NCBI RefSeq assembly: GCF_915403165.1
Contig: NZ_OU659204.1
Span: 1,612,001 to 1,676,000 of the forward strand
Length of the DNA: 64,000 nucleotides
DNA from: Providencia alcalifaciens
GTDB taxonomy: Bacteria > Pseudomonadota > Gammaproteobacteria > Enterobacterales > Enterobacteriaceae
Reading direction: 5' to 3'
The notes beneath the pieces are model-generated. The model was given only the letters and a program-made list of their open reading frames with translations. It ran no database searches and was not told the origin of the DNA. Shown here one piece after another: positions 38,543 through 50,044 of the stretch (the first letter of the stretch is position 1; each line of letters starts with the position of its first letter). The position numbers and the translations under genes are program-made.

Positions 38543-39547
38543 ATGACTATTCCATTGAAAAACTTACAAAAAAAACAAAATCAATCCGATATGGGTTTGA
38601 TTTTTTTGTTGTTACTGAGTCTTTTTATCATTGCAATGTTATCGCTCAGTGCAGGGGAAATTTGGTATTGGCCGAACCAATGGATGGATGATTCTGCACA
38701 ATTATTTGTCTGGCAAATTCGCTTACCTCGGCTCCTTGCGGTGATCACCATTGGAGCATCATTGGCAGTAACGGGTGCCATCATGCAAGCGTTATTTGAG
38801 AACCCATTAGCGGAACCAGGATTGCTAGGGATCAGTAATGGTGCAGGAGTCGCCGTTATTTTTACAGTATTGCTCTCCTCTGGAGTTACCTATTATTGGT
38901 TGGTTAGCATGAGTGCCATTATTGGCGCTTTAGTCCTCACGGCTGTTTTACTCTATTTTGCTCGGCATCAACATTTGAATAATGCCAGCTTATTATTAGT
39001 TGGTGTTGCGCTTGGTGTGATCAGCGGTGCATGCATGACATGGATGGTCTACATGAGCAGTAATTTAGATTTACGCCAATTGCTGTATTGGATGATGGGC
39101 AGTTTCAGCGGTGTTGATTGGCGTCAAATAGGATTAGTCATTGCCTGCCTCCCATTTTTATTTTGGGTCATAGCTCAGGGAAGAATTTTAAATTATTTAT
39201 TACTGGGTGATATTCAAGCCTATCAACTGGGTCTTTCTACGCATCGCTGGCGATTAATATTAATTATCATTACCGGAATATTAATTGGACTCAGTGTAGC
39301 AATTGCGGGGGCAATTAGTTTTATAGGATTAGTGATCCCTCATATATTAAGGCTAAGTGGGATCACTGATAACCGTTTTTTATTACCTGCCAGTGCAATT
39401 GCTGGGGCGCTATGCTTATTAATTGCAGATTTGTTGTCCCGATTATTGATAGACAATGCTGAAATTCCGATTGGCGTGATTACCGCGACCTTGGGGGCCC
39501 CTATTTTTATTTATCTTCTCGTCAAAAATCATACGTGGCGACAATAA
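38543..39547 (+). CDS. btuC: Vitamin B12 ABC transporter permease BtuC
   Basis: A 334-aa FecCD-family permease with about ten membrane segments (RLPRLLAVITIGASLAVTG, LAEPGLLGISNGAG, SFIGLVIPHILRL). Pairs with BtuD to import cobalamin across the inner membrane. In E. coli btuE lies between btuC and btuD; here btuD follows after 1 bp and btuE is absent. The solute-binding btuF is not in the window. Confidence 0.93.
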   Translation: MTIPLKNLQKKQNQSDMGLIFLLLLSLFIIAMLSLSAGEIWYWPNQWMDDSAQLFVWQIRLPRLLAVITIGASLAVTGAIMQALFENPLAEPGLLGISNGAGVAVIFTVLLSSGVTYYWLVSMSAIIGALVLTAVLLYFARHQHLNNASLLLVGVALGVISGACMTWMVYMSSNLDLRQLLYWMMGSFSGVDWRQIGLVIACLPFLFWVIAQGRILNYLLLGDIQAYQLGLSTHRWRLILIIITGILIGLSVAIAGAISFIGLVIPHILRLSGITDNRFLLPASAIAGALCLLIADLLSRLLIDNAEIPIGVITATLGAPIFIYLLVKNHTWRQ

Positions 39548-39548
39548 T

Positions 39549-40316
39549 ATGAATAAAACAGTGATGATTGAGACGCAAAATCTGACAGTGGAAAACCGGT
39601 TACGGGGCATTAATCAGTCGGTTTTGGCAGGGGAGCAGATACACATATTAGGTGCCAATGGAGCAGGAAAAAGCACATTACTTTCAGCGTTGAGTGGTTG
39701 CACATCTTACACAGGAACGATTCTTTTTAATAATGTCAATTTGAAAGATTATGTCGTTCAAGATATTGCAAGGTTTCGTTCTTATCTCACACAGCAAATG
39801 GGTATTTTACCAAGTTTAAAAGTGTTTCAATACTTATCCCTGTTTATTGAGCAGCATGTCGTTCCGCCCACGATTTTTAGCGGATTATGCGAAGATTTTC
39901 AACTTTCACCATTGTTATCGAAGCCTATTAACCAATTATCTGGTGGGGAGTGGCAACGAATTCGGATAGTCGCTGTATTTTTGCAGGTATGGGATAGGGA
40001 CTGTTTGAGCGGAAAAATAATCTTATTTGATGAACCAATAAACAATTTAGATATTATTCAGCAAGGAATGCTAGATAAATGGGTGAAATGTTTTTGTCAT
40101 TGCGCAGGAACAGTTATAATGAGTGGACATAATCTTAGTCATTCTTATAAAAATGCAAGTCGAATTTGGATGATGAAGAAAGGCGCAATTATCTATGCGG
40201 GTGAGCCTGACAATGTCATGACAGAAAGTCATTTGTCAGATGTATTTATGGCTGATATAAAACTCAATCAGAGCTCATTGAATAAAGTATGGCAAATTAA
40301 CGATCATACTAATTAG
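39549..40316 (+). CDS. btuD: Vitamin B12 ABC transporter ATPase BtuD
   Basis: A 255-aa ABC ATPase: Walker A GANGAGKST, signature QLSGGEWQR, Walker B IILFDEPINNLD, switch His in MSGHNLSHSY. It energises BtuC. Start ATG 39549 has no strong ribosome binding site and is probably coupled to btuC termination. Confidence 0.92.
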   Translation: MNKTVMIETQNLTVENRLRGINQSVLAGEQIHILGANGAGKSTLLSALSGCTSYTGTILFNNVNLKDYVVQDIARFRSYLTQQMGILPSLKVFQYLSLFIEQHVVPPTIFSGLCEDFQLSPLLSKPINQLSGGEWQRIRIVAVFLQVWDRDCLSGKIILFDEPINNLDIIQQGMLDKWVKCFCHCAGTVIMSGHNLSHSYKNASRIWMMKKGAIIYAGEPDNVMTESHLSDVFMADIKLNQSSLNKVWQINDHTN

Positions 40317-40384
40317 CTAATCGTGTTCTTATTGCCCGTATCACGGCAATTATTGCAGTAATGATGACTGGTGTTGAGGTTCGG

Positions 40385-40420
40385 TTAAAGTAATTTTAAC
40401 TAGAATATCCTATTCATAAT
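40385..40420 (+). promoter_or_regulatory. Candidate PmrA box and promoter of the arn operon
   Basis: TTAA at 40385-40388 and at 40396-40399, 11 bp apart, within GGTTAAAGTAATTTTAACT; this is the half-site spacing of PmrA boxes. CATAAT at 40415-40420 is a good -10. No -35 element is needed for this type of promoter. arnB starts at 40441. Confidence 0.6.
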
Positions 40421-40440
40421 GAAACTAGGCTACAGACAAT

Positions 40441-41586
40441 ATGAGCAATTTCCTTCCGTTTTCAAAACCAGCAATCGGTGATGAAGAGGTTAAGGCAGTA
40501 GAAAACGTTCTGCGTTCAGGCTGGATCACTACAGGCCCACAGAATCATCAATTAGAAGAAGATTTTTGCAAACGCTATGGTTGCAAGCATGCGATTGCCC
40601 TTGCATCGGCAACTGCAGGTATGCATGTTGTTTTGATGGCGCTGGGTATCGGTCCAGGCGATGAAGTTATCACTCCGTCACAAACATGGGTTTCAACTAT
40701 CAATATGATTGAGCTGCTAGGTGCAACGCCAGTTATGATTGATGTTGATCGTGATACCCTTATGATTCAGCCAGAAGCAGTAGAAAAAGCCTTAACGAGC
40801 AAAACGAAGGCAATTATCCCTGTTCATTATGCGGGTGCTCCTTGTGATTTAGATGCCCTACGTGCCATCGCGCAAAAAGCGGGTGTTTTCCTCATTGAAG
40901 ATGCAGCTCATGCGGTCGGAACACGTTATAAAAATGAGTGGATTGGTGAGAAGGGCACTGCCATTTTTTCATTCCATGCAATCAAAAACGTGACCTGTGC
41001 TGAAGGTGGTTTAGTCGCCACTGACGATGATGCACTTGCTCAGCGTGTTCGTGCATTAAAATTCCATGGTTTAGGTGTAGATGCGTTTGATCGCCAAATG
41101 CAAGGCCGTAAACCACAAGCCGAAGTTGTTGAGCCAGGTTTCAAATATAACTTATCAGATATTCATGCGGCGATTGCAGTAGTACAATTGTCCCGCGTTG
41201 AGTATTTAAACCAGCGTCGAGCTGAACTGACGGCACGCTACCGTGAGTTACTAAAAGACTCTCCATTACAAATGTTATCTGTGCCAGAATACCCACATTT
41301 ACACGCTAACCACTTATTTATGGTACGTGTTGATGAATCTGTGTGTGGCATTGACCGCGATGCATTTATGGAGAAGTTAAAAGAGCATAATATTGGTACG
41401 GGATTACATTTCCGTGCGGCTCATACACAAAAATATTACCGCGAAAAATACCCAGAGCTGTCATTGCCAGAATCAACATGGAATAGTGCAACGCTTTGCT
41501 CATTGCCTTTGTTCCCAGACATGACTGACGCGGATGTTGAACGGGTAGTGAGTGCGATTAATACAGTCCTTTTGGAGTCAAAATAG
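40441..41586 (+). CDS. arnB: UDP-4-amino-4-deoxy-L-arabinose-oxoglutarate aminotransferase ArnB
   Basis: A 381-aa PLP-dependent aminotransferase; Lys182 in [15 protein letters not shown] forms the Schiff base. It converts UDP-4-ketoarabinose to UDP-L-Ara4N. Other family blocks: [37 protein letters not shown]. First gene of arnBCADTEF; its stop overlaps the arnC start by one base. Confidence 0.95.
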   Translation: MSNFLPFSKPAIGDEEVKAVENVLRSGWITTGPQNHQLEEDFCKRYGCKHAIALASATAGMHVVLMALGIGPGDEVITPSQTWVSTINMIELLGATPVMIDVDRDTLMIQPEAVEKALTSKTKAIIPVHYAGAPCDLDALRAIAQKAGVFLIEDAAHAVGTRYKNEWIGEKGTAIFSFHAIKNVTCAEGGLVATDDDALAQRVRALKFHGLGVDAFDRQMQGRKPQAEVVEPGFKYNLSDIHAAIAVVQLSRVEYLNQRRAELTARYRELLKDSPLQMLSVPEYPHLHANHLFMVRVDESVCGIDRDAFMEKLKEHNIGTGLHFRAAHTQKYYREKYPELSLPESTWNSATLCSLPLFPDMTDADVERVVSAINTVLLESK

Positions 41587-42578
41587 TGTCATTAGCTGAT
41601 GAATTTGATGAGATTAAAAAAGTCTCAGTGGTAATCCCTGTTTACAACGAAGAGCAAAGCTTGCCTCAGCTGTTAGAACGTACGATTAAGTCCTGTAAAC
41701 AACTGACTCAAGCTTATGAGTTAATTTTAGTTGACGATGGAAGTAGCGACCGTTCTGCAAAAATGTTGGTTGAAGCGGCTGAAAATCCAGATAACCATGT
41801 GATTGCGATCATTTTAAACCGCAATTATGGTCAACACTCTGCGATCATGGCGGGTTTCAATCAAGCGGATGGCGACTTAGTTATCACTCTTGATGCGGAC
41901 TTACAAAATCCACCAGAAGAGATCCCTCGTTTAGTACAAACAGCGGCTCAAGGCTATGATGTTGTTGGAACTCGTCGTGCTAATCGTCAAGATTCATGGT
42001 TCCGTAAAACGGCATCAAAAATGATCAATGCGATGATCACCAAGGCGACTGGTCGTTCAATGGGTGACTACGGCTGTATGCTGCGCGCTTATCGCCGTCA
42101 TATCATTGAAGCGATGCTTCAATGCCATGAACGCAGCACATTTATTCCTATTTTAGCGAATACATTTGCGCGTAGAACCATCGAAATTGATGTAGCGCAT
42201 GCTGAGCGTGAGTTTGGTGATTCAAAATACAGCTTTATGAAGCTGATTAATTTAATGTATGACTTATTAACTTGTTTAACGACTGCGCCTCTGCGTTTGT
42301 TAAGCGTGGTTGGTAGCATTATCGCTGCTGGTGGTTTTGTGCTGGCAGTGTTGTTAATTGTTTTACGTTTACTGTTCGGTGCGAGCTGGGCAGCTGACGG
42401 CGTATTTACACTGTTTGCGATACTCTTTATGTTTATCGGCGCGCAGTTTGTTGCTATGGGATTATTGGGCGAATACATCGGTAGGATCTATAATGATGTG
42501 CGCGCGAGACCTCGTTATTTTATTCAAAAAGTCGTCGGTGCAGACCTTAAAACCGACAAAAATCAGGAAGAAAACTAA
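41586..42578 (+). CDS. arnC: Undecaprenyl-phosphate 4-deoxy-4-formamido-L-arabinose transferase ArnC
   Basis: A 330-aa GT2 glycosyltransferase starting at GTG. The N-terminal domain has [24 protein letters not shown] and [12 protein letters not shown]; two membrane segments lie near residues 235-255 and 268-290. It transfers Ara4-formyl-N to undecaprenyl phosphate. Overlaps arnB and arnA by one base each. Confidence 0.95.
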   Translation: MSLADEFDEIKKVSVVIPVYNEEQSLPQLLERTIKSCKQLTQAYELILVDDGSSDRSAKMLVEAAENPDNHVIAIILNRNYGQHSAIMAGFNQADGDLVITLDADLQNPPEEIPRLVQTAAQGYDVVGTRRANRQDSWFRKTASKMINAMITKATGRSMGDYGCMLRAYRRHIIEAMLQCHERSTFIPILANTFARRTIEIDVAHAEREFGDSKYSFMKLINLMYDLLTCLTTAPLRLLSVVGSIIAAGGFVLAVLLIVLRLLFGASWAADGVFTLFAILFMFIGAQFVAMGLLGEYIGRIYNDVRARPRYFIQKVVGADLKTDKNQEEN

Positions 42579-44563
42579 TGAAAGCTATTGTTTTTGCCTA
42601 TCATGATATTGGCTGTGTAGGGATAAAAGCGCTTGAGAAAGCGGGTTTTGATATTCAGGCAGTATTTACGCACACTGATGATCCAAATGAAAACCACTTT
42701 TACTCTTCTGTAGCTCGTGTCAGTGCAGATATGGAACTTCCTGTTTTCGCTCCAGAAAACGTTAACCACCCACTGTGGATTGAACGTATTCGTGAGATGA
42801 AACCTGATGTGATTTTCTCTTTCTACTATCGCGATATGTTAAGCGAAGAACTGTTAGCATTAGCACCGAAAGGCGCTTTCAACCTGCACGGTTCTTTACT
42901 GCCTAAATACCGTGGTCGTGCACCAATCAACTGGGCACTGTTAAATGGTGAAAGCGAAACTGGCGTAACACTGCATAAAATGGTCGCTAAAGCGGATGCT
43001 GGCGATATCGTAGCGCAAGAAAAAGTGGCTATCACGGATACTGATACTGCTCTGACTCTGCATGCGAAAGTACGTGAAGCAGCAGAAGTGCTATTAGATA
43101 AAACTCTGCCATTAATCGAAGCAGGCAGTTATAAAACTGTTGCTCAAGATGAGAGCCAAGCAAGCTACTTCGGTCGTCGTTGTGCCGATGACGGTCAAAT
43201 CGACTGGAGCCGCAGCGCGAAAGAAATTAGCTGCCTGATCCGCGCAGTCACTGAACCATACCCAGGCGCGTTCACCTATTTAGGTGCACGTAAAATGGTA
43301 GTATGGCGTGCTCGCGTATTAGACGATAACCAAGGTAAAGCAGCAGGTACCGTATTATCTAGCGACCCACTGCGTATTGCTTGTGGCCAAGGCGCACTAG
43401 AAATCGTTAGTGGTCAGAGCGAAACGGGTCTTTACATGCAGGGTAATCGCCTAGCTAATGAAATGGGCATTATGGCTGACATGCATGTTGGGATCAAACC
43501 AACAACACAAGTCAAACGCCGTAAGCGTGTTCTGATTTTAGGTGTGAACGGTTTTATCGGTAACCACTTAACTGAGCGTCTGTTACAAGATGACAACTAT
43601 GATATCTATGGTATGGATATTGGTTCATCTGCCATTGAGCGCTTCATTGGTAACCCACGTTTCCACTTCATCGAAGGTGACGTGAGCATTCATACTGAAT
43701 GGATTGAATACCACATCAAAAAATGTGACGTTATTCTGCCATTGGTTGCTATCGCGACACCAATCGAATATACCCGTAACCCACTGCGTGTATTCGAATT
43801 AGACTTCGAAGAAAACCTGAAAGTTGTTCGTTACTGCGTGAAATACAACAAACGCATCATTTTCCCATCAACTTCTGAAGTTTATGGTATGTGTGATGAT
43901 AAAGAGTTTGATGAAGATGAATCTCGTCTGATCGTCGGTCCAATCAATAAACAACGTTGGATTTACTCTGTATCTAAACAGTTACTTGACCGAGTTATCT
44001 GGGCATACGGCGCGAAAGAAGGTCTGAAATTCACCTTATTCCGTCCATTTAACTGGATGGGACCACGTTTAGATAGCCTGAACTCTGCACGTATTGGTAG
44101 CTCACGCGCGATTACTCAGCTGATCCTGAACTTAGTTGAAGGTTCACCAATCAAGTTAGTCGATGGTGGTGCACAAAAACGCTGCTTCACAGATATCAAA
44201 GATGGTATCGAAGCACTGTTCCGCATCATTGAAAACAAAGACGGCAAATGTGATGGTCAAATCATCAACATCGGTAACCCAACTAACGAAGCAAGTATTC
44301 GTCAGTTAGCGGAAATGCTGTTAGAAAGCTTCGAAAAACACCCAGCTCGTAGCAAGTTCCCGCCATTTGCTGGCTTCCGTGAAATCGAAAGCGCGAGCTA
44401 CTATGGTCAAGGTTACCAAGACGTTGAGCATCGTAAACCAAGTGTTGAAAACGCACGTCGTTTACTTGACTGGGTTCCGACTATCGACATGAAAGATACC
44501 ATTGAAGAAACATTAGACTTCTTCTTACAGGGTGCTGTAGAAGAGCTGGAAAGCAAAAAATAA
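42578..44563 (+). CDS. arnA: Bifunctional UDP-Ara4N formyltransferase/UDP-glucuronate decarboxylase ArnA
   Basis: A 661-aa two-domain enzyme. The N-terminal formyltransferase (1-305) has [24 protein letters not shown] with the catalytic Asn/His. The C-terminal dehydrogenase/decarboxylase (from about 315) has [15 protein letters not shown], the STSEVYG block and [12 protein letters not shown]. It makes the UDP-4-keto-pentose and later formylates UDP-Ara4N. Confidence 0.96.
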   Translation: MKAIVFAYHDIGCVGIKALEKAGFDIQAVFTHTDDPNENHFYSSVARVSADMELPVFAPENVNHPLWIERIREMKPDVIFSFYYRDMLSEELLALAPKGAFNLHGSLLPKYRGRAPINWALLNGESETGVTLHKMVAKADAGDIVAQEKVAITDTDTALTLHAKVREAAEVLLDKTLPLIEAGSYKTVAQDESQASYFGRRCADDGQIDWSRSAKEISCLIRAVTEPYPGAFTYLGARKMVVWRARVLDDNQGKAAGTVLSSDPLRIACGQGALEIVSGQSETGLYMQGNRLANEMGIMADMHVGIKPTTQVKRRKRVLILGVNGFIGNHLTERLLQDDNYDIYGMDIGSSAIERFIGNPRFHFIEGDVSIHTEWIEYHIKKCDVILPLVAIATPIEYTRNPLRVFELDFEENLKVVRYCVKYNKRIIFPSTSEVYGMCDDKEFDEDESRLIVGPINKQRWIYSVSKQLLDRVIWAYGAKEGLKFTLFRPFNWMGPRLDSLNSARIGSSRAITQLILNLVEGSPIKLVDGGAQKRCFTDIKDGIEALFRIIENKDGKCDGQIINIGNPTNEASIRQLAEMLLESFEKHPARSKFPPFAGFREIESASYYGQGYQDVEHRKPSVENARRLLDWVPTIDMKDTIEETLDFFLQGAVEELESKK

Positions 44564-45456
44564 TGAAAAAAGTTGGCTTGAGAATCGATGTGGACACCTA
44601 TCAAGGTACATTGAAAGGGGTCCCTCAATTACTTAAAGTGCTCAAAGAGCATGATATTCAGGCCAGCTTTTTCTTCAGTGTAGGACCCGATAATATGGGG
44701 CGTCATTTATGGCGCCTTTTGCGTCCTAAATTTCTGTGGAAAATGCTACGGTCGAATGCGGCATCTTTGTATGGTTTAGATATTTTACTGGCGGGTACTG
44801 CGTGGCCAGGTAAAAAAATCGCCAAAGATTTAGGCTATTTGATGAAACAAACCTTGGAAGCTGGGCACGAAGTCGGCTTACATGCGTGGGATCATCAAGG
44901 ATGGCAAGCCAAAGTGGCTAAATGGAACGAGGCTCAACTCACTGAGCAAGTCAAATTGGGTGTCGATGCATTGCAACACGCGACAGGCCAACGAGTCACT
45001 TGTTCTGCGGTAGCCGGGTGGCGTGGTGATGAGCGTGTACTCGAAGTTAAACAAGGGTTTAATTTTGACTACAACAGTGACTGCCGTGGAAAATTTCCAT
45101 TTAGACCTATTCTACGTGATGGTTCTTTGGGAACAGTACAAATTCCGGTGACGTTACCAACCTACGATGAAGTTGTTGGTACAGTTGTGGCAGATGAAGA
45201 ATTTAATGATTTTATTCTTCAAGCAATAAAAGATGACCAAGGTGTTTCGGTTTACACTATCCATACGGAAGTGGAAGGAATGTCAAAGTCACAACAATTT
45301 TCACAATTATTGGAACGAATTAAGCAAGAAGAAATCCAATTCTGTACATTGAGTGAATTGTTGCCTGAAGACATCAATACGCTTCCAAAAGGAAGAGTGG
45401 TTCGCGCCCCATTCCCGGGACGAGAAGGTTGGCTGGGCTGCCAAGAAGAGGAATAA
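44563..45456 (+). CDS. arnD: 4-deoxy-4-formamido-L-arabinose-phosphoundecaprenol deformylase ArnD
   Basis: A 297-aa NodB-type carbohydrate deacetylase. Metal and catalytic motifs: [11 protein letters not shown] near 4, [13 protein letters not shown] near 107. It removes the formyl group from the lipid-linked sugar. Overlaps the arnA stop by one base. Confidence 0.94.
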   Translation: MKKVGLRIDVDTYQGTLKGVPQLLKVLKEHDIQASFFFSVGPDNMGRHLWRLLRPKFLWKMLRSNAASLYGLDILLAGTAWPGKKIAKDLGYLMKQTLEAGHEVGLHAWDHQGWQAKVAKWNEAQLTEQVKLGVDALQHATGQRVTCSAVAGWRGDERVLEVKQGFNFDYNSDCRGKFPFRPILRDGSLGTVQIPVTLPTYDEVVGTVVADEEFNDFILQAIKDDQGVSVYTIHTEVEGMSKSQQFSQLLERIKQEEIQFCTLSELLPEDINTLPKGRVVRAPFPGREGWLGCQEEE

Positions 45457-45463
45457 AATACCC

Positions 45464-47122
45464 ATGTTGAATAACCGAGCGAGCAAAGTAGGAGCCTCTC
45501 TGCTGGCTCTTTTTTTTGTCTTGACCTATTTGTTGCCGTTAAACAGTCGTTTACTTTGGCAGCCGGATGAAACCCGTTATGCAGAAATCAGTCGCGAAAT
45601 GTTGCAACGCGGCGACTGGATTGTGCCGTACATGCTGGATATTCGTTACTTTGAGAAACCAGTGGCGGGGTATTGGATCAACAATATTAGCCAAATGATT
45701 TTTGGTGACACAAACTTTGCAGTCCGTTTTGGTTCTGTCTTCTGTATTTTATTGAGCACACTTCTGGTTTACCGCATGGCAAAAATGATGTGGCGTAATA
45801 GTCATGTTGCTTATGTGGCAAGCTTCATCTACATCTCGATGTTCTTGGTGTTTGCGGTGGGAACATACAGCGTTCTCGACCCGATGCTATCGTTATGGAT
45901 AGCCGCCAGCATGTTTTGTTGCTTATGGGCAATGAAGGCTCGAGAGGTGAAGACCAAACTCGCCGCGTGGGGAGCGCTTGGCTTGGCCTGTGGTATGGCA
46001 TTTATGACCAAAGGCTTTTTAGCTTTAGCTATTCCTGTCATTGTGATGCTGCCAATCACCTTGTATCAAAAACGTTTCCTTGAAATGCTCAAATATGGTC
46101 CATTAGCGATTGTCACCGCGGTGATCATCAGCTTGCCATGGGCATTGGCAATAGCCAAACAGGAACCGGATTACTGGAATTACTTCTTCTGGGTTGAGCA
46201 TGTGAAACGCTTTACGGCAGATGATGCTCAGCACGTCGCGCCATTCTGGTACTATATTCCGATTATTTTGCTTGGGGCTATTCCGTGGATGGGCTTAGTG
46301 CCTGGCTCCTTAATTAAAGGATGGAAAGAGCGTAAATCTAGCCCAGATATGTTCTTTTTATTATGTTGGTTTGTGGTTCCGGTGATTTTCTTCAGTATTT
46401 CGCGCGGAAAACTACCGACTTACATGCTGCCGTTTATGGCACCATTGGCACTGTTAATGGCGAAATATGGTGTGGATTGTGTACGCAATGGCACCATGAA
46501 AGCATTGAAAGCCAATGGAATTATTAACATTGTTATCGGAATTGCCGCTGTGATCGCGGTGATTATCGTCAGCAGTGTGATCAAAAAGCCCCTATATGAA
46601 CATGATGAATGGTCAAAAATGGTGCTGGGGGTTGTGGCCTTTTCGATTTGGGCAATCATTGGCTATCTCTGCACCGTATTAAATGCAAAATATTGGTTGT
46701 GGGCGGCATCTTGCTCATTGGCTGTCAGCTTGTGTATTGGTAGTGCATTGCCAAATAACACCATTGATTCGAAGTTACCGCAGAATTTTATTCATCAAAA
46801 TCATGATCTCTTGATGAATAGTCAATATTTGATGGCAAGTAATGTCGGGGTGGCTGCGGGGCTGGCATGGGAAACCAAAAATTCCAATATTTATCTCTAT
46901 AATAGTAGCGGTGAATTAACCTATGGTTTGGAATACCCAGACAGTGCTCATCGTTTGGTGAAACCGGATGAATTTGCTGCATGGCTGGCAAAAGCTCGCC
47001 AAGAAGGGCAGGTCACCGTGGTGTTCTTGTTAGGTAAAAAAGAAGGTTTGCCAGACATTCCTAAGCCGGATGAAGTCATTAAGAATTCCCGTATGGCGAT
47101 AGTGGTTTACCATAAACAATGA
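45464..47122 (+). CDS. arnT: Lipid IV(A) 4-amino-4-deoxy-L-arabinosyltransferase ArnT
   Basis: A 552-aa GT83 membrane glycosyltransferase with about twelve hydrophobic segments in the N-terminal two thirds and a periplasmic C-terminal domain. The first periplasmic loop has [17 protein letters not shown] with the conserved DE. It adds L-Ara4N to lipid A, lowering the negative charge that polymyxins bind. ATG 45464 has AGGA upstream; the frame is open further 5' but overlaps arnD. Confidence 0.94.
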   Translation: MLNNRASKVGASLLALFFVLTYLLPLNSRLLWQPDETRYAEISREMLQRGDWIVPYMLDIRYFEKPVAGYWINNISQMIFGDTNFAVRFGSVFCILLSTLLVYRMAKMMWRNSHVAYVASFIYISMFLVFAVGTYSVLDPMLSLWIAASMFCCLWAMKAREVKTKLAAWGALGLACGMAFMTKGFLALAIPVIVMLPITLYQKRFLEMLKYGPLAIVTAVIISLPWALAIAKQEPDYWNYFFWVEHVKRFTADDAQHVAPFWYYIPIILLGAIPWMGLVPGSLIKGWKERKSSPDMFFLLCWFVVPVIFFSISRGKLPTYMLPFMAPLALLMAKYGVDCVRNGTMKALKANGIINIVIGIAAVIAVIIVSSVIKKPLYEHDEWSKMVLGVVAFSIWAIIGYLCTVLNAKYWLWAASCSLAVSLCIGSALPNNTIDSKLPQNFIHQNHDLLMNSQYLMASNVGVAAGLAWETKNSNIYLYNSSGELTYGLEYPDSAHRLVKPDEFAAWLAKARQEGQVTVVFLLGKKEGLPDIPKPDEVIKNSRMAIVVYHKQ

Positions 47123-47466
47123 TAGCGCAATTACTTCTGTTACTTCTTGTCAGCGTGTTGACATGCATTGGGCAAATTGCCCAAAAGCAAGCGGTCGTCA
47201 CTTGGCAAGGAGAGAAACATAATAAAGCCGCATCCGCCATTCGTTGGCTGGTGCTGGCAGCATTAATGCTAGGGTTGGGAATGCTGTTTTGGCTAAAGTT
47301 ATTGGAAACAATGCCACTCAGTATTGCCTACCCGATGCTCAGCATTAATTTCGTCTTGGTCACATTGATAGGGCAATTTGTCTACCATGAGCAAACTGGG
47401 CTAAACCACTGGCTCGGAGTTGCCTCAATCATGATAGGAATACTACTGATGAGTATAAGTGTATGA
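47119..47466 (+). CDS. arnE: Ara4N-phosphoundecaprenol flippase subunit ArnE
   Basis: A 115-aa small multidrug resistance-type protein with four membrane segments ([30 protein letters not shown]). With ArnF it flips lipid-linked Ara4N to the periplasm. Overlaps arnT and arnF by four bases each (ATGA). Confidence 0.9.
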   Translation: MIAQLLLLLLVSVLTCIGQIAQKQAVVTWQGEKHNKAASAIRWLVLAALMLGLGMLFWLKLLETMPLSIAYPMLSINFVLVTLIGQFVYHEQTGLNHWLGVASIMIGILLMSISV

Positions 47467-47870
47467 ATAAAGGATACTTATGGGTACTCGGTAGCGCGCT
47501 ATTAGTCACCGTCGCACAACTCAGTCTGAAGGCGGGAGTTGTGGAACTACCTTCGTTCTCTCTAGGTTGGCACTGGTTACAGCTAGAATGGCTGACAGAT
47601 AATGCGACAAGTTTAGGGATTATCTTTGTTGGATTAGTCTGCTATGCGCTATCGATGCTGTGTTGGCTATTTGCGTTAAAATACATTGCGCTCAATAAGG
47701 CTTACCCGCTTATCAGCCTCAGCTATGTGTTTGTTTACATACTGGCGGTGGCGTTGCCATGGTTCAATGAGCCCGCCACTGGGTTAAAAGCTGCGGGGAT
47801 TACGTTTATCCTGTTAGGCGTATGGCTTATCAGTCGACCTTCCAAGCCTTTAACGAAAAAAGCTAAATAG
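47463..47870 (+). CDS. arnF: Ara4N-phosphoundecaprenol flippase subunit ArnF
   Basis: A 135-aa partner of ArnE with four membrane segments ([31 protein letters not shown]). Last gene of the arn operon. No clear terminator was seen in the 140 bp before nlpC. Confidence 0.9.
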   Translation: MNKGYLWVLGSALLVTVAQLSLKAGVVELPSFSLGWHWLQLEWLTDNATSLGIIFVGLVCYALSMLCWLFALKYIALNKAYPLISLSYVFVYILAVALPWFNEPATGLKAAGITFILLGVWLISRPSKPLTKKAK

Positions 47871-48011
47871 CATCAGATAATTAGCCTTAGGTGTTATTTT
47901 TTATGCGCTGTACTGTTGATCATTGTACATTATAGTCTCGCGTATTAAGATATCACTTAAGGTGATTATTTTTGAGTTATCTATACCCACGGGTTATCTA
48001 TAAGGTACGCT

Positions 48012-48497
48012 ATGATAGTGAATCTCAAATACCTACCATTGCTGTGTTGCCTGGTGTTGATTGGCTGCTCTTCATCCGTAAAACGGACGTCAGCACCGCC
48101 AATGAAAACCCAATTATCAGACCCCATCATGACTATCGCTCAGCTCAAAGACCAACTAATCCAATGGTATGGTACGCCGTATCACTATGGCGGAATGAGC
48201 CAAAATGGTGTGGATTGTTCAGGCTTTGTTTATCGAACATTTAGTGACCGCTTTGCGATTGAAGTCCCGCGTACGACTGTTGACCAAACACGTTTAGGTA
48301 CGCGCATTGATAAATCGGATTTAATGCCGGGTGACCTTGTATTCTTTAAAACGGGATCAGGGGAAAACGGTCTGCATGTTGGGATTTACGATACTGACAA
48401 CACATTTATCCATGCATCCACCAGTAAAGGCGTGATACGTTCATCGATGGATAATAGCTATTGGCGAAAAGTGTTTTGGCAGGCGCGGCGCATCTAA
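48012..48497 (+). CDS. nlpC: NlpC/P60-family lipoprotein peptidase
   Basis: A 161-aa lipoprotein. The lipobox is VLIGC (Cys19). The catalytic cysteine is Cys69 in NGVDCSGFVYR, with His122 (GLHVGIY) and His134 (TFIHAS) completing the triad. NlpC/P60 enzymes cleave cell-wall peptides. Usually next to the btu genes in E. coli; here the arn operon lies between. Confidence 0.92.
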   Translation: MIVNLKYLPLLCCLVLIGCSSSVKRTSAPPMKTQLSDPIMTIAQLKDQLIQWYGTPYHYGGMSQNGVDCSGFVYRTFSDRFAIEVPRTTVDQTRLGTRIDKSDLMPGDLVFFKTGSGENGLHVGIYDTDNTFIHASTSKGVIRSSMDNSYWRKVFWQARRI

Positions 48498-48571
48498 TTT
48501 CGCTTCATTCCTCATTAATTCCTCAGTGATTATGCTATCTTAGGAGCAAGTTTTGCTTTTAGGATAGCCGA

Positions 48572-49588
48572 ATGTCTACATTACGTTTATTTATCTCTGA
48601 ATCCTTCGACCCTTGGTTTAATTTAGCGGTTGAAGAAACTATTTTTCGCCAAATGTCAGCTGACCAACGCGTGATGTTCCTATGGCGTAATGCCGATACC
48701 GTGGTCATCGGTCGCGCTCAAAACCCATGGAAAGAATGTAACACTCGCAAAATGGAACAAGATAATGTTCGATTAGCGCGTCGTAGCAGTGGTGGCGGAG
48801 CTGTATTTCAAGATTTAGGGAACACCTGTTTTACTTTTATGGCAGGAAAACCGGAATATGATAAAACCATCTCAACGCAAATTATTGTAGATGGGCTAGC
48901 AAAAGTTGGGATCCACGCAGAAATTTCTGGACGCAACGATTTAGTCCTCGAAACCGAAAATGGCCCACGAAAAATATCAGGTTCAGCCTACCGTGAAACT
49001 AAAGATCGTGGCTTCCACCACGGTACTTTGCTGATTAATACCGATTTAAGTCGTTTAGCAAACTATCTCAATCCCGATCCTAAAAAACTGCAAGCCAAAG
49101 GGATTACGTCAGTGCGTTCTCGCGTCGCCAATTTAAATGAGCTGGTACCGGATATTTCCCATGAAAAAGTGTGCGAAGGGATCATAAATAGCTTCTTTAG
49201 CTACTACGGTGAAACAGTGGAGCCAGAATATATCTCGCCGGAAAAACTCCCTGATTTACCCAATTTTGCAGAAACATTCGCGAAGCAAAGTAGCTGGGAA
49301 TGGAACTTTGGGCAAGCGCCGGCTTTTAGTCATATGGCGGATACCCGCTTCCCGTGGGGCGGGATTGAATTTCATTTTGATATTGAAAAAGGTGTGATCA
49401 CGCGCTGCCAATTTTTCACCGACAGTCTAGAACCATCGCCATTGGAATGGTTAAGTCAGCAACTAGTGGGGCAAGCTTATCAAACGGAAACTGTCCGTCA
49501 GTTAATGGCAAAAATGACCGTGTTGTGGCCGGAATTGACTGAGCAATGTGCAGATTTAGAGAATTGGCTCGTTAACGAACTGAAATAA
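48572..49588 (+). CDS. lplA: Lipoate-protein ligase A
   Basis: A 338-aa enzyme, E. coli length, that activates lipoate with ATP and attaches it to lipoyl domains. Motifs: [17 protein letters not shown] and the lysine segment [18 protein letters not shown]; a C-terminal accessory domain starts near 255. Monocistronic. Confidence 0.95.
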   Translation: MSTLRLFISESFDPWFNLAVEETIFRQMSADQRVMFLWRNADTVVIGRAQNPWKECNTRKMEQDNVRLARRSSGGGAVFQDLGNTCFTFMAGKPEYDKTISTQIIVDGLAKVGIHAEISGRNDLVLETENGPRKISGSAYRETKDRGFHHGTLLINTDLSRLANYLNPDPKKLQAKGITSVRSRVANLNELVPDISHEKVCEGIINSFFSYYGETVEPEYISPEKLPDLPNFAETFAKQSSWEWNFGQAPAFSHMADTRFPWGGIEFHFDIEKGVITRCQFFTDSLEPSPLEWLSQQLVGQAYQTETVRQLMAKMTVLWPELTEQCADLENWLVNELK

Positions 49589-49614
49589 AAAAAGAGCCGA
49601 TTATTTATCGGCTC
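49587..49614 (-). terminator. Terminator of the AraC-type regulator gene
   Basis: An 8-bp perfect stem (GAGCCGAT with ATCGGCTC) with seven T on the minus strand. It lies directly behind lplA too. Confidence 0.85.
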
Positions 49615-49672
49615 AAAAAATAGATTTCGTTGGAATGGGTGTTTGAGGGTGTAACGAAAATCTAATGCGCGC

Positions 49673-50044
49673 TTAATGATGGCAATTGCAAGTCATAAAG
49701 GTTTTGCATTCTGGTAACTCACCGGCCTGACGGAATTTAGCCGGGGTAGTATCAAAGTGTTTTTTAAAAATACGCGTAAATGTTGCTTGAGAGCTAAAAC
49801 CATATTGCAACGCGATATCGAGAATAGGTAAGTTGCCTTCGCGTAATGATTTAGCGGCTTCTAATAGGCGACGTTTACGAACATATTCGCCTAGCGTGCA
49901 GCCCTTAAGCTCTTTAAATACACGCTGTAAATGCCATTTCGAGTACCCGCTTTTATCCGCGATAGTATCGATTTTGATGCCTTCATTGCGTTGTAATTGG
50001 CTTTCAAGCCATCTAATGATTTCGTTGACTACACTTTCTGACAT
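49673..50044 (-). CDS. AraC/XylS-family activator of the MarA/SoxS/PqrA type with a Cys/His tail
   Basis: A 123-aa protein consisting of a double helix-turn-helix domain: SGYSKWHLQRVFKELKG, YVRKRRLLEAAKSLR and FSSQATFTRIFKKHFD fit MarA, SoxS and PqrA. Such proteins activate efflux and stress genes; AarP of Providencia stuartii is a comparable regulator, but I cannot equate this gene with it. Unlike MarA or SoxS it ends in ELPECKTFMTCNCHH, three Cys and two His in 11 residues, a possible metal site. AGGAGG lies 5 nt before the ATG. A Fur-like box is about 115 bp upstream. Confidence 0.85.
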   Translation of the reverse strand: MSESVVNEIIRWLESQLQRNEGIKIDTIADKSGYSKWHLQRVFKELKGCTLGEYVRKRRLLEAAKSLREGNLPILDIALQYGFSSQATFTRIFKKHFDTTPAKFRQAGELPECKTFMTCNCHH

